Assembly: GCA_002729495.1 (NCBI GenBank)
Contig: PBYE01000074.1
Span: 1 to 60,291, forward strand
DNA: 60,291 nucleotides
Direction: 5' to 3'
From: Chromatiales bacterium
GTDB lineage: Bacteria; Pseudomonadota; Gammaproteobacteria; Steroidobacterales; GCA-2729495
Part shown: in pieces, positions 49,457-58,727 of the stretch
How positions within the stretch are numbered: the stretch's first letter is position 1
How the letters are laid out: the number at the start of each line of letters is the position of its first letter
Made by a program: the position numbers and the translations under genes
The notes under the pieces: model-generated
What the model was told of the DNA's origin: nothing
The model's input: the letters and a program-made list of their open reading frames with translations, nothing else
Databases searched by the model: none

Positions 49457-50910
49457 GAGAGAGCCAGGACTTCGAGGGCGGCTCTCTCACCCGACTCCAT
49501 CGCACCTTCCATGCCGCGATTAGTGAGGGCGGTGTGGACGCCGGCGAAATGGATTCGTCCGTGCGGCGGGCTTATCGCGCTGGCGAAAGCCGATATTTCA
49601 CCGGGCTTGTAGACCTCCCAGTCGCCCAGTGCGAAGGGGTCATGCCACCAGGACTTGTAACCCATGACTTCGAGCTGACCCTTGGCTGCCGGCCTCAAAC
49701 GCTCCAGGTCTGCCACCACCGCACTGATGGCCTCTTCTTCAGGCACCGAGTCCGCCCAGACAGCGCGTTCGCCGCGCAGCCATAGCGTAATGCTGGTGAT
49801 ATCTTCCGGGGTCTCGCCCTTGTGCTCAGAGAGGACCATGCCCGCCAGGCTGTCGGTAAACATGTTCGGATTCATGCCGTCTTCTTCCCAGTAGGGCTTT
49901 TTGGCTACGAGGTGTAACTGGTTGATTTGCTGGTATTCCAGGGTGCGCACCGCGAGCTCCTGGTCGCCGGTCAGCACCGGGTCGATCTTGACGTTGCGCA
50001 GAGTTGATATCGGCATCGATGAGATGACCCGTGACGCCCGATGGACGGTACCGTCTTCGCAATGCACTTCGACGCCGCCGCCGTTCGAACGGATTCCGGT
50101 AACGCGTGTATTGAACCGCACTTCAGTCTTCAAGCCATTGGCCATACCCTCCGGTATCGACATGTTGCCGTTTTTCGCCGTGTGGGCCTTGATCGGGTTA
50201 TTGGCGACCAGTGTGCGCTGCATGCTGCCGAAGAAGCCGGCATTCATCGACATCAGGGCGGAAATATCCTTTGCAGTTACGGCATGAGTCGGGTTGGTGT
50301 TATAAGCCAGCTGGATCGTCTCTTCCGACTGACCCATTTGCAGCAACCAGTCGTGCAGGGAAATATCCAGGTGCGCATTTTCCGGCTTGATCCAGGCATC
50401 CGCGGTTTTTAGCGGATTGATTGCACCCATCAGTATATTGAAATAGGCATAGGGCGGTATTTTGCGGAACTGTTCCGGGAACGGGTTGTGCTCGCTTTCC
50501 GGCCATTCTTCTTTCGTAATGATCTGGTCCTTCAGTATGACCTGGCGGTCGAAGAAGTAGGGAATTACGGGCGTAATGTCGAGCAACTCGACACCGTACT
50601 TGTCGGCTGCATCGACGAGCCGCGCATAACCCGGGGAGAAGGCTGTGCCACCGACCTCCGGGCTGCCGGGAATATTTCGCAGTGACTGCACGCGTCCGCC
50701 GACACGATCGCGGCCTTCGAGCACCGTTACCGACAGACCTGCCGATTCAAGTGTCAGTGCTGCGTTGAGGCCCGAAAGACCGGCACCTATGACGATCACA
50801 TCGGACTGATTTAATGCGCGCTGGCAGCCTGCAGCTGCTGCAAGCAGGGGTACGCTGCCGATCGCCTGAACAACGGTACGGCGACTAATTCCGGTTCTTT
50901 GGTTCCGCAT
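49453..50910 (-). CDS. Tat-exported flavin-containing amine oxidase-like protein
   Basis: A 485-residue FAD-dependent amine oxidase-family protein. The N-terminus carries a twin-arginine signal (ISRRTVVQAIGSVPLL) and a lipobox-like AAAGC. The FAD motif is VIVIGAGLSGLNAALTLE, followed by LEGRDRVGGRVQS; the C-terminal HFAGVHTALTNRGMEGAMESGERAA closes the FAD site. Such enzymes oxidise amines, phenols or act as desaturases; the Tat route implies the folded flavoprotein works outside the cytoplasm. It is the last gene of the run with the frameshifted lipoprotein and the MFS transporter. Good confidence for family and export. Confidence 0.88.
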   Translation of the reverse strand: MRNQRTGISRRTVVQAIGSVPLLAAAAGCQRALNQSDVIVIGAGLSGLNAALTLESAGLSVTVLEGRDRVGGRVQSLRNIPGSPEVGGTAFSPGYARLVDAADKYGVELLDITPVIPYFFDRQVILKDQIITKEEWPESEHNPFPEQFRKIPPYAYFNILMGAINPLKTADAWIKPENAHLDISLHDWLLQMGQSEETIQLAYNTNPTHAVTAKDISALMSMNAGFFGSMQRTLVANNPIKAHTAKNGNMSIPEGMANGLKTEVRFNTRVTGIRSNGGGVEVHCEDGTVHRASRVISSMPISTLRNVKIDPVLTGDQELAVRTLEYQQINQLHLVAKKPYWEEDGMNPNMFTDSLAGMVLSEHKGETPEDITSITLWLRGERAVWADSVPEEEAISAVVADLERLRPAAKGQLEVMGYKSWWHDPFALGDWEVYKPGEISAFASAISPPHGRIHFAGVHTALTNRGMEGAMESGERAALEVLALS

Positions 50911-51001
50911 GTTTGTTATCCGTTTTTGTTAGGGGCGTTTGACAAGTGTTATGCCCCACACGGCGGTAGCAGTCAAACCGGGCCGCGCGCCCCGCAACCA
51001 C

Positions 51002-51514
51002 TCATTTCGCCGCGCTGTTTGCCAGGTAATCAACCACATGCTTTGCGAGCAGCCGGCCCACACGGGGGTCGTCGTTGGGCGGGTTCCAGGTGGCCCAGGT
51101 GCCGCGATATTGCGACTGCACCGGCTGATCAGGATCGGGAGGGCCGTCGCTCGCGTCGAAACCCAGGTGGCCGAACTCGGAAATGTCGTAAGCGAGCGAC
51201 GGATCCAGGTCATTGCGTGCCCGGCCCAGCGTTGCAAGCCGTGGCGGCGGATATGGCCGGCCATCTGAACAGCCCCCCCCATCTCGAAACAGCAGTCGAC
51301 CATCTCGCCCGACCCGACTCCTGCCGGACAGGATGTTTCGACCCAGATGCCCCAGTAGTCGGCGAAGGGGTGGCCCGCCTCCGCGTAGGTATCGAAGTCC
51401 GGTCTTTCGTTTGGACCTCTTGTCCGTTTGGCTGTCACAGCTGCCGAGCCCACCGGCCAGGGCGGCAATGGTAATCAAACAGCAGAAACTCCTTATCGAA
51501 CGAGTTATCGTCAT
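51002..51514 (-). pseudogene. Frameshifted lipoprotein
   Basis: Two reading frames share one protein-like product. Frame A begins with a lipoprotein signal (IRSFCCLITIAALAGGLGSC) and again looks real after about 51275 (DLDPSLAYDISEFGHLGFDA to the end). Between them, frame B is the protein-like one (DTYAEAGHPFADYWGIWVETSC). A shift of +1 near 51415-51440 and a return at the run of eight C (51273-51280, G on the coding strand) would restore one chain. This may be sequencing error in the homopolymer, true decay or phase variation. The product is a 170-residue exported protein of unknown function between the MFS and amine oxidase genes. Confidence 0.68.
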
Positions 51515-51523
51515 GGTTGTCTA

Positions 51524-52870
51524 CTAATCGGCGGATGCCAGGGTTTGCTGCTGATTGCGCGTGGTCCCCGTCCTTAGCCGCACGGAAACTGCCCAAAGCA
51601 GCATGCTACAGTTCAGTAATGCCATAAATATAAACGGCCCCTGGTAGCTCCAGTTGTCGAACAGGTAACCGGCGGCCTTGTTGGTCAGGATTATTCCGAC
51701 TGCACCGAAACTGGCCGCGACGCCGATAATCGAGCCGCGAAACCGCCCCGGCGCTTCCTGCCCGACAAGCGAGGGAACCGAAACAAGAATGGCCGCCTCA
51801 CCGAAGCCAGCCAGGACCGCGACGACGTAAATCAGATTTGATTCGAAGGGGTTGGGCGCAAACCCCAGTGCAAAATAGCCCACGGCTGCGAACGATATCG
51901 CAATGCCCAGCGCTGTTACACGGTCCAGCCGGTCAACAATAATTGCGATAACGGGCATAAACAGCAGCATCGCCATTTGCATCAGTCCGAATAGTTTGCC
52001 ACCGGTTGCCGATGCAGAGACCGCTTCGATACCTTGTTCGGTGCCGACTTTTTGCACCCACAGTGCAAAAAATGTCGCGAGTACGGTCAGGTCGCCACGC
52101 GACAATGCGGTGGCGCCACAGCCCAGCATCAGCCTGGGATTTTTGCTTATCTCCCGAAAACCAACCCGCATGTTCTCAAGATAAGGTAATTTTTCTTCGT
52201 GGCTCGCGACGCGGCCTTTCTTGATGCCCGCAAAGGTAATTACGGCTGTTGCGATAGCCAGCGCACCGCCGATCCAGAGCGTGTAGGCGATCGAATCTGC
52301 GATCGAGTAGTTCATTGACGTGAACAATTTTGGCAGCTGGGTCAGTCCACTACCGACAGCAACAACCCCCAGCGCCGAGAAGATCCCGTTGGCGCCGATA
52401 AATTTTCCACGCGAAGCATTCTGCGGGTAGTCGGCCGCGAGGGACGCAATCATCGTGGTGCAGCAGGCAACGCCGACGGATGTAAATATCCGGTACAGCA
52501 TCAGTTCCAGACCGGTCGTGGCTGTTGGAATGATGAGCAGACCCAGGCAAATGATCAGAAATCCGCTGGTGAATATCGGCCGCCGGCCGATGATGTCCGA
52601 GAGATTGGCCAGGGGAATGACAACGATCAGCGAGGTTAATTCAAGCGCAATGTAAACGTTGGCCGTAAAATCACCTTCACCCGTGGTCATGCCGAGCTGC
52701 TCCTGCAACAGCAGGGGCTGTATAAGGTTAAGCAGGTTGATAAAACCGATAGCCATGGCCGCTGAGATAAACAGCGTAAGAACGTTACGGGGGGCAACTC
52801 CCGGGCTTAGCCATATTGGGCCTATATGGCGTTGGGTCTTGTCTATGCTGAATGTTCTGTGGTCGGACAT
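51524..52870 (-). CDS. MFS transporter
   Basis: A 448-residue major facilitator protein with twelve helices; loop motif LANLSDIIGRRPIF between helices 2 and 3 and YPQNASRGKFIGANG in helix 4-5, and QEAPGRFRGSIIG in the second half. It is a paralogue of the 39541-40887 transporter. It starts the minus-strand run transporter, frameshifted lipoprotein, amine oxidase, which suggests that substrate import or product export accompanies a periplasmic oxidation. Divergent from the SDR gene at 53044, which is 173 bases away. Confidence 0.88.
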   Translation of the reverse strand: MSDHRTFSIDKTQRHIGPIWLSPGVAPRNVLTLFISAAMAIGFINLLNLIQPLLLQEQLGMTTGEGDFTANVYIALELTSLIVVIPLANLSDIIGRRPIFTSGFLIICLGLLIIPTATTGLELMLYRIFTSVGVACCTTMIASLAADYPQNASRGKFIGANGIFSALGVVAVGSGLTQLPKLFTSMNYSIADSIAYTLWIGGALAIATAVITFAGIKKGRVASHEEKLPYLENMRVGFREISKNPRLMLGCGATALSRGDLTVLATFFALWVQKVGTEQGIEAVSASATGGKLFGLMQMAMLLFMPVIAIIVDRLDRVTALGIAISFAAVGYFALGFAPNPFESNLIYVVAVLAGFGEAAILVSVPSLVGQEAPGRFRGSIIGVAASFGAVGIILTNKAAGYLFDNWSYQGPFIFMALLNCSMLLWAVSVRLRTGTTRNQQQTLASAD

Positions 52871-53043
52871 TCGGTTTGCTGGCCTGTATGCTCCGTGGTT
52901 CCGGCATTGTGCATGAATTGTCAGTAATCGTGAAAATGGACAGGATCTGAATCAGCGGCATATCCGCGTATCAGGCGAATAAACTATTGAAAATCGATAT
53001 AAAGGCGGCACCGTCGGCAAGGCGCGTGTACAGGGGAGAAATA

Positions 53044-53880
53044 ATGATTATACGGAAACTGGCATCCGGGCTTTGCGGCATCTTGCTGCTCGCGGCATAT
53101 TTTGGGCCGCTAACGCTGGCTGCAGCGGAAGGCGAGGAAGGCTATACGCCGACAGTCCTGATTACCGGGTCGAACCGGGGGCTGGGCTTCGAATTCGTCA
53201 AGCAATATACCGCGCTGGGCTGGAAGGTTATTGCGACTGCCCGTAAGCCCGAGAAAGCGGAAGATCTGCAGACATTCGCGGCAGAGAACAGCAACGTGAT
53301 CATAGAGCAGCTTGATATCACGGACCTTGCGCGCGTCGATGAGCTGGCCGAGCAGTACAAGGGTCAGCCCATAGACGTCTTGCTTAATAACGGGGCAATA
53401 TCCGGGTCGCCGGACCCCAAACAGTTGTTCGGTAAGGTTAACTACGACCGCTTCGACCAGTTTATGGATGTAAACCTGCGTGGCCCGCTGAAAGTGTCGG
53501 AAGCCTTTCTGCCGAACCTTAAGGCCGGCAAGAAAAAGCGCCTGGTTGCGGTGAGTTCCAAGGGCGGCTCATTTGCTAACATTGATGCCATGCCGTCGCA
53601 GGGCACGATGCTTTATCGCACAAGTAAAGCAGCACTGAACATGATGATGGTAAATGTGGCTGATTCTGTGAAAGGGGATGATATCGTTGTCGTATTGCTT
53701 AATCCTGGCCTTGTAGATACGCAGGGTATGCTGACCAAGATGAATGAAAAAATGAACCTGGGTCTCGATCTTACGCTGAAAGAAGACAGCATCGCGGGCA
53801 TGATCAACGTTATCGAAACGACGACCATGGAAGATTCTGGCAAGATTTTTCAGTACACCGGCAAAGTCATCGGTTACTGA
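53044..53880 (+). CDS. Exported short-chain dehydrogenase with intact active site
   Basis: A 278-residue SDR behind a Sec-type hydrophobic start (LASGLCGILLLAAYFGPLTLAAAEG). The motifs are complete: GSNRGLG cofactor loop, LLNNGAIS, catalytic Ser in VAVSSKGGSF, and Tyr-R-T-Ser-Lys. The homologous lipoprotein at 6079-6906 has the same fold but altered Ser and Lys. The ATG at 53044 has GGGGAGAAATA in front; an earlier ATG (52987) would add 19 charged residues before the signal. NAD(P)-dependent reduction in the periplasm would be unusual because free cofactor is scarce there; it could also stay membrane-anchored at the cytoplasmic side. Confidence 0.87.
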   Translation: MIIRKLASGLCGILLLAAYFGPLTLAAAEGEEGYTPTVLITGSNRGLGFEFVKQYTALGWKVIATARKPEKAEDLQTFAAENSNVIIEQLDITDLARVDELAEQYKGQPIDVLLNNGAISGSPDPKQLFGKVNYDRFDQFMDVNLRGPLKVSEAFLPNLKAGKKKRLVAVSSKGGSFANIDAMPSQGTMLYRTSKAALNMMMVNVADSVKGDDIVVVLLNPGLVDTQGMLTKMNEKMNLGLDLTLKEDSIAGMINVIETTTMEDSGKIFQYTGKVIGY

Positions 53881-53908
53881 TCCATCCAGAATTTACCAGG
53901 GCTGGCCA

Positions 53909-54946
53909 TTGACTGAAATACCTGACGCCGTTTTGCAGGAGTTCGGCGTTACCACCATCACATCTGCCGAACGCTTCGGTACAGGCTTGATCAACGATAC
54001 GTTCCTGGTTGCTACCGCGGACGGTGAGCGGTACGTGCTACAGGCGCTAAACCCGGTTTTTGATCCACAGATCAATGTCGATATCGATACACTGACCCGG
54101 CACCTGGAAAAAAAGGGCCTTGCAACCCAGCGAATACGCCCGACACAGGATGACAAACTGTGGATAGAGCTCGATGAGCGCTCCTGGCGCATGACAAGCT
54201 TCGTTCCCGGCGTTTGTCACGACATGCTGACTTCCGGGCGACAGGCGTATGAGGCGGGAGCCTTGCTGGCGAAATTCCACCTGGCTGTCGACGACCTGGA
54301 GATCGAGCTGCACACCACGCGACTCGGCGTTCACGATACCGAGCGGCACCTGGCAGCCCTACGTGAAGCACTCGAAGTACACCGAGATCACGAAGCGTTT
54401 GCGGCCATTGAAACGCTGGCCGAGGCTGTACTTGAAGCGGCAGAAGAGTTGCCCGCTTTGCCCGAGCTGCCCGACCGGCTGGTACACGGCGATCCAAAAA
54501 TATCCAACCTGGTTTTTGATGCAGACACCGGTAACGCAATTTGTATGATCGACCTTGATACGCTGGCGCACATGCCTTTGCCGCTGGAACTCGGCGACGC
54601 ATTTCGTTCGTGGTGTAACCCATGCGGTGAAGACACCGAGGGAACCATGTTTCGCCTGGATCTTTTTACAGCGGCTATAGAGGGTTACGCATCGCAGGCG
54701 CGTGATTTCCTGACAACGCAGGAATCAACGTCATTGATCCCTGCAACACGCACGATCATGGTGGAACTGGCGGCACGGTTAACAACCGATGCGCTTAACG
54801 AAAGCTATTTTGGCTGGAACCCCGATATGTTTGCCAACCGAAGCACGCACAACCAGGTCAGGGCGGCAGGACAACTGGAACTGCATCGTTCGCTTTGCGA
54901 GCAGCTTTCGGAAGTAGAAGCTGCCGTCGAACGCGCCTTTAACTAA
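53909..54946 (+). CDS. Aminoglycoside-phosphotransferase-fold kinase
   Basis: A 345-residue APH/choline-kinase-fold protein: GTGLINDTFLVATADGERYVLQALN as the N-lobe glycine loop, catalytic VHGDPKISNLVFD with Asp in HGD and Asn, and the metal-binding CMIDLDTLAHMP. This branch includes N-acetylhexosamine 1-kinases and homoserine kinases. It starts at TTG 53909, 28 bases after the SDR stop, so the two are co-transcribed. It converges with the MFS gene at 54972. Small-molecule phosphorylation in the cytoplasm is likely; sugar kinase is a reasonable guess. Confidence 0.83.
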   Translation: MTEIPDAVLQEFGVTTITSAERFGTGLINDTFLVATADGERYVLQALNPVFDPQINVDIDTLTRHLEKKGLATQRIRPTQDDKLWIELDERSWRMTSFVPGVCHDMLTSGRQAYEAGALLAKFHLAVDDLEIELHTTRLGVHDTERHLAALREALEVHRDHEAFAAIETLAEAVLEAAEELPALPELPDRLVHGDPKISNLVFDADTGNAICMIDLDTLAHMPLPLELGDAFRSWCNPCGEDTEGTMFRLDLFTAAIEGYASQARDFLTTQESTSLIPATRTIMVELAARLTTDALNESYFGWNPDMFANRSTHNQVRAAGQLELHRSLCEQLSEVEAAVERAFN

Positions 54947-54971
54947 ACAACTAACGGCCAGTTGAAGCTTT

Positions 54972-56327
54972 TCAATTGCTCCAGGCATCGGCTTCGATAA
55001 CAGAAGCACGGTAGTGTTTGATATTTGCGACCAGGAATCCCAGCGCAGCAACGCCCGCGCAACCTGATACGATAGAGATCGAATAGCGCAACATGCTTTC
55101 GTCCTGGAAGGCATAGTCGGTCATCAGGGCGATTGCGAGCGGTCCGATAGTCAACCCAAGTACATTTATAACGAAGTAGTAAATTGCGGTTGTCTGTGCG
55201 CGCATCTGGTTGGGCACAATCATCATCAGGGCGGCCCCCGCAGTCGCAGTCGGGATGGCGCCGCCTATGGTTGATGGCGCGAGCATCAAAACTGCCAGTT
55301 CTGGCGTTGGCATCAGCGGTGCGAGTATGGACGAAGGTACCATGATCAGCGCACCGATCAGGGTGACGCGCATGTGCGCTGCACGGCGTCCCTTTTTATA
55401 CCAGCGGTCGGCAAGCCAACCGCCGAGGTTAACCCCGAGCGGCCCGAATATCAGGATCACCACACCGTAAGCGAACGCTATCTGTGAGATAGACCAGCCC
55501 CAGGTACGGATAAACATCGCCGGAATCCACGAGAAGTAGCCGTAGCCAATAATTGTGACGACCGACATGCCGACAAACAGCGTGAGATAAGTAGAACGTC
55601 GTTCCCACAAAAACTGGACGACTTTGCGTATCGGTATTACGTCCTCGATAGTGCCATCGAGCGATATCTTGTCCTGCCGCTTCGGTTCTCGCACCGTGAT
55701 CATGAGTACGGCGACGAACAGGCCCGGCAAACCTACTAACAGGAACACGATTTGCCACTGAAATAATTTGCCGACGAAAGGCAGTGTTAGGGGCGGCTGA
55801 CTGAATGCCCAGGCAATGATCTGCCCGCCCAGCACCATCGCGATACCGGCGCCGAGTGAGACGCCCATGTTGTAGAAACTCAGTGGTCTTGCACGGCTTT
55901 TACGCGGGAAGTAGTCGCTGATAAGTGAATAAGCGCTGGGGTTCAGCGTGGCTTCGCCGACCCCGATGCCCACGCGGGCGATGAATAACTGCACGAAGTT
56001 TTTTGCAAGGCCGCAGGCTGCCGTCATCAGGCACCAGATAGTAATTCCAACAGCGATAATTCCGCACCGGCTGCGTTTGTCTGCAAGCCGGCCTATCGGT
56101 ATACCCAGGAGCGTATAGAAAATTGCAAACGCCAGGCCCTGCAACAGGCTCATCTGCGTATCGCTTATACCAAGATCCGCGCGTATGGGTTCAACCAGCA
56201 AACTAAGTATTTGCCGGTCGAGAAAAGAAAAGACGTAAGCGATCGTCAGTATGACAACGACATACCAAGCGTAACCGGGATCCGGATACTTTGCCTGCGT
56301 AGTTTCGGTTGCCTGCTCGCTAGTCAC
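54972..56327 (-). CDS. MFS transporter, Spinster-like group
   Basis: A 451-residue twelve-helix MFS protein. GIPIGRLADKRSRCGII after helix 2 and RVGIGVGEATLNPSAYSLISDYFPRKSRARPLSFYNMG are the signatures of the Spinster/sphingolipid-transporter-like branch common in steroid- and aromatic-degrading proteobacteria. It lies 14 bases from the flavoprotein gene, with the same direction, so the two can be co-transcribed. Expected role: inner-membrane transport of a hydrophobic or amphipathic solute. Confidence 0.9.
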   Translation of the reverse strand: MTSEQATETTQAKYPDPGYAWYVVVILTIAYVFSFLDRQILSLLVEPIRADLGISDTQMSLLQGLAFAIFYTLLGIPIGRLADKRSRCGIIAVGITIWCLMTAACGLAKNFVQLFIARVGIGVGEATLNPSAYSLISDYFPRKSRARPLSFYNMGVSLGAGIAMVLGGQIIAWAFSQPPLTLPFVGKLFQWQIVFLLVGLPGLFVAVLMITVREPKRQDKISLDGTIEDVIPIRKVVQFLWERRSTYLTLFVGMSVVTIIGYGYFSWIPAMFIRTWGWSISQIAFAYGVVILIFGPLGVNLGGWLADRWYKKGRRAAHMRVTLIGALIMVPSSILAPLMPTPELAVLMLAPSTIGGAIPTATAGAALMMIVPNQMRAQTTAIYYFVINVLGLTIGPLAIALMTDYAFQDESMLRYSISIVSGCAGVAALGFLVANIKHYRASVIEADAWSN

Positions 56328-56341
56328 AATTTATTCCTGTG

Positions 56342-58069
56342 TTAGTGGCACTGCGTACAGGTGTCTAATCGTGCCAGCATTTCTTTCCGGTTGTCAGCCA
56401 TTCGCATGGGTGCCGATTCGTTGTGGCAGGCATTGCAGCTATAGCGGCGCTCGCTTACCAGTCGGTGTGACACATCGAAATGCCAGTAGCCCGGCCGTTT
56501 CCCGTCTGCAACTGCTTGCTCGATTAATGCGTTCGTACCTTCCGCCAGCACCAGCGCCGGACTCTTTCTCGCTGATGACTCGAGTGCGGCGGTCTTGCCT
56601 GCGATGCGGCCCGTGAATACGGACGGCCCGAGGAAGGTGCCCGCGCCGCCGTGACTGCCATTGATTCCGGCTACACCGGTCAGTTCGCCGGCTGCGAACA
56701 ATCCGGGTACCGGGTGTTCGGCTGCATTGACCACGCGGCCCAGCTTATCTATTGCTGGTCCGCCCATACTTTTTCGGGTAAGTGGGTAAATCTTTATCGC
56801 GTAGTAGGGCGCTTTTGACAGGCTTTGTATGCCACGAGGCTGATGTTCTTCGCTAAAGCGATTGAACTGAAAGTCGGTGCCGACATCGACCATCCGGTTC
56901 CAGGTTTCAACCGTGGTGCGTAAGCTATGCTCAGGCAAACCGGTTTTGAGGGCCAGTTCCCGCAGCGTCACGCCCTTGGCGGTAATTACCGGATTATCGA
57001 GTATGTAACGCTTTACCGAGTCGCGATCGATCCAGGGCGCTCCCCGCAGGCCCAGTCGGCGCGCCCCGTTTGCATCGAACAGCATCCAGAAGCTTACAGG
57101 TTTCAGCTTGTCTACCGCGGCCGCCATCACTTTACTGTCCGCAGATTCGTCCATGAAGCGGCGGCCGTTGGAGGCAACCCATATCGCGGCAGGGTTCTCT
57201 GCTACCAGCGCCGACGTACCTGATTTATCACGGGGATCCGGCACGCCGTTATAGAAAGTGACCTGCCTGTCCATGCGCTGCATGTCAGCTCCCGCCCATT
57301 CCGCCAGTACATAGCCATCCCCGGTGGCAAACTGACCGGCGCCTTTCAGTAGTTTCTTTGGCAGGTTCCGCTCCGCCGGCCAATTGGCGCGCACCATGTT
57401 CAGGTTATTCTGAAAACCGCCGGTCGCGAGTACGATGCTCTCAGCACTGAAATAAGCCCGGGAGCCTGTTCGTTCGTTTACACCGACAACGCCCCTTATG
57501 GCTCCCCTGTTTTTTGCCAGCGCCGTTACGCGTGTGTTCCAGGCGAAATCAATATTTATATCTTTTAGGGCTTTACTCATTAACGGGACAACTACGTTCA
57601 CCCCTGCACCACGCGTAAAATGAAAACGCGGTACCGTATCTTCCGGCGTATCGATAATGACAACGAACTCCGCTCCGGCGGCAGTCAGCCAGTCATAAAC
57701 ATCCGTTCCTGACTCCTCTGCATAGCGCCGTACCCAGTAAGGGTCCGCTGTTTCCCCCCACGCCATCAGGTCCCGGTATGCGATATCGGGGCTGTCTTTG
57801 TAGCCTTTCTTTCGTTGCAGGGCGGTGTCGACCATCGCAAAGCCGCCGGCAATAACGGCATGACCGCCGCCGACCGAGTTGGCCTCGATAACCAGCACCT
57901 TTGCGCCGTGTGCCGACGCTTCAAGTGCGGCAGACAGGCCTGCAATGCCTGCGCCGACAACAATGACATCGTGATGCGATTTCGGAGTTGGTTGAGTGCA
58001 GCCGAACAGTGCTGCCAGCAAAACTGCGGACAATGCATTTCGAATGCAGGAATTTGGCTGTTTGTTCAT
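56342..58069 (-). CDS. Periplasmic FAD-binding reductase/dehydrogenase with C-terminal diheme ending at CXXCH
   Basis: A 575-residue fumarate-reductase/flavocytochrome-c-type flavoprotein lipoprotein (lipobox LFGC). FAD motifs: VIVVGAGIAGLSAALEA and GGGHAVIAGGFA; the active-site part has HGGAGTFLGPSVFTGRIAG. In contrast to Shewanella flavocytochrome c, hemes are at the C-terminus: CNACH and CTQCH, the second being the last five residues before the stop. The hemes could take electrons from or give them to the FAD. Start at ATG 58069 gives the lipobox; a longer frame to 58135 is open. A terminator of the preceding gene overlaps its upstream region. Family sure, substrate unknown. Confidence 0.87.
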   Translation of the reverse strand: MNKQPNSCIRNALSAVLLAALFGCTQPTPKSHHDVIVVGAGIAGLSAALEASAHGAKVLVIEANSVGGGHAVIAGGFAMVDTALQRKKGYKDSPDIAYRDLMAWGETADPYWVRRYAEESGTDVYDWLTAAGAEFVVIIDTPEDTVPRFHFTRGAGVNVVVPLMSKALKDINIDFAWNTRVTALAKNRGAIRGVVGVNERTGSRAYFSAESIVLATGGFQNNLNMVRANWPAERNLPKKLLKGAGQFATGDGYVLAEWAGADMQRMDRQVTFYNGVPDPRDKSGTSALVAENPAAIWVASNGRRFMDESADSKVMAAAVDKLKPVSFWMLFDANGARRLGLRGAPWIDRDSVKRYILDNPVITAKGVTLRELALKTGLPEHSLRTTVETWNRMVDVGTDFQFNRFSEEHQPRGIQSLSKAPYYAIKIYPLTRKSMGGPAIDKLGRVVNAAEHPVPGLFAAGELTGVAGINGSHGGAGTFLGPSVFTGRIAGKTAALESSARKSPALVLAEGTNALIEQAVADGKRPGYWHFDVSHRLVSERRYSCNACHNESAPMRMADNRKEMLARLDTCTQCH

Positions 58070-58078
58070 GGGCTCAAG

Positions 58079-58106
58079 AAAAACGGGGCCCGAAAGCCCC
58101 GTTTTA
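58079..58106 (-). terminator. Intrinsic terminator
   Basis: AAACGGGGC and GCCCCGTTT pair around a six-base loop; on the minus strand the stem is followed by a TTTTT run. It terminates the uncharacterised gene at 58125-58727, just before the flavoprotein start. Confidence 0.9.
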
Positions 58107-58124
58107 GGTTTGTAGCAAATGGAA

Positions 58125-58727
58125 CTAGTCCACAAGCTCGAGTGTTACGGTACCGTCTTCATTCCAGTCCGATACCTTAATCTCAACTCCCATCGCTTTC
58201 GCGTAGCCTTTCACGCGCGGGATATACCAGGTTTCATGAATTTCCTGTTCGGTCAGGTCAAACATACCCAGGCGCAGGCAGGGCTTAAGAACGTTACCCC
58301 AGGGGGACTTCCATGTGCGTTTGCCGGGCTCGGTTTCAGTTTCCAGCACAAGGTGATAGTGGCAGGCGGTTCGCTCGCACAGACCGACCAGTGCAGCTTC
58401 CTTGTCGCCGGTCTTGGCAATAATTTGCCCGACACGTTCGTTGATGGGTGCCATGGTCTTGATGTCGTGCTCGACATACTTGTCCATGATTCCCATATCC
58501 TTTGCGAACTGTATGGCGTGCAGGCGGGCTTTTACCAGTGCGTCATTCATTTCGTGCTGGTAACCGGCGCTGTTTGCCATGGTCTTGAGAGCCATTTGAA
58601 CGGCTTTGCCGATCTCGTCTTCGCGGCCTTCAAAACCGGTTTTGACACCTTTAAAGGAAGAACTGCTGGGGTGTTTGGCGACTTCCGCAACCTGGTCGGA
58701 GTCATCCAGATGAACTGCTTTAACCAT
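58125..58727 (-). CDS. Uncharacterised family, paralogue of 38722-39456
   Basis: A 200-residue soluble protein. It shares with the 38.7-kb product the ordered blocks HEMNDALVKAR, MGIMDKYVEHDIKTM, TEQEIHETWYIPRVKGYA and VSDWNEDGTVTLELV, but starts with a different, shorter N-terminus. A conserved Cys (ACHYH here) sits at the same place as PTCFRN. The region preceding it contains CERTACHYH, perhaps a metal or catalytic site. Followed by a strong terminator, so probably transcribed alone. I do not recognise the family. Confidence 0.7.
   Translation of the reverse strand: MVKAVHLDDSDQVAEVAKHPSSSSFKGVKTGFEGREDEIGKAVQMALKTMANSAGYQHEMNDALVKARLHAIQFAKDMGIMDKYVEHDIKTMAPINERVGQIIAKTGDKEAALVGLCERTACHYHLVLETETEPGKRTWKSPWGNVLKPCLRLGMFDLTEQEIHETWYIPRVKGYAKAMGVEIKVSDWNEDGTVTLELVD

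Noticed and set aside
50929-51468. A separate 179-residue gene on the minus strand
   Set aside because: Only its middle part is protein-like; better explained as the shifted frame of the lipoprotein at 51002-51514.
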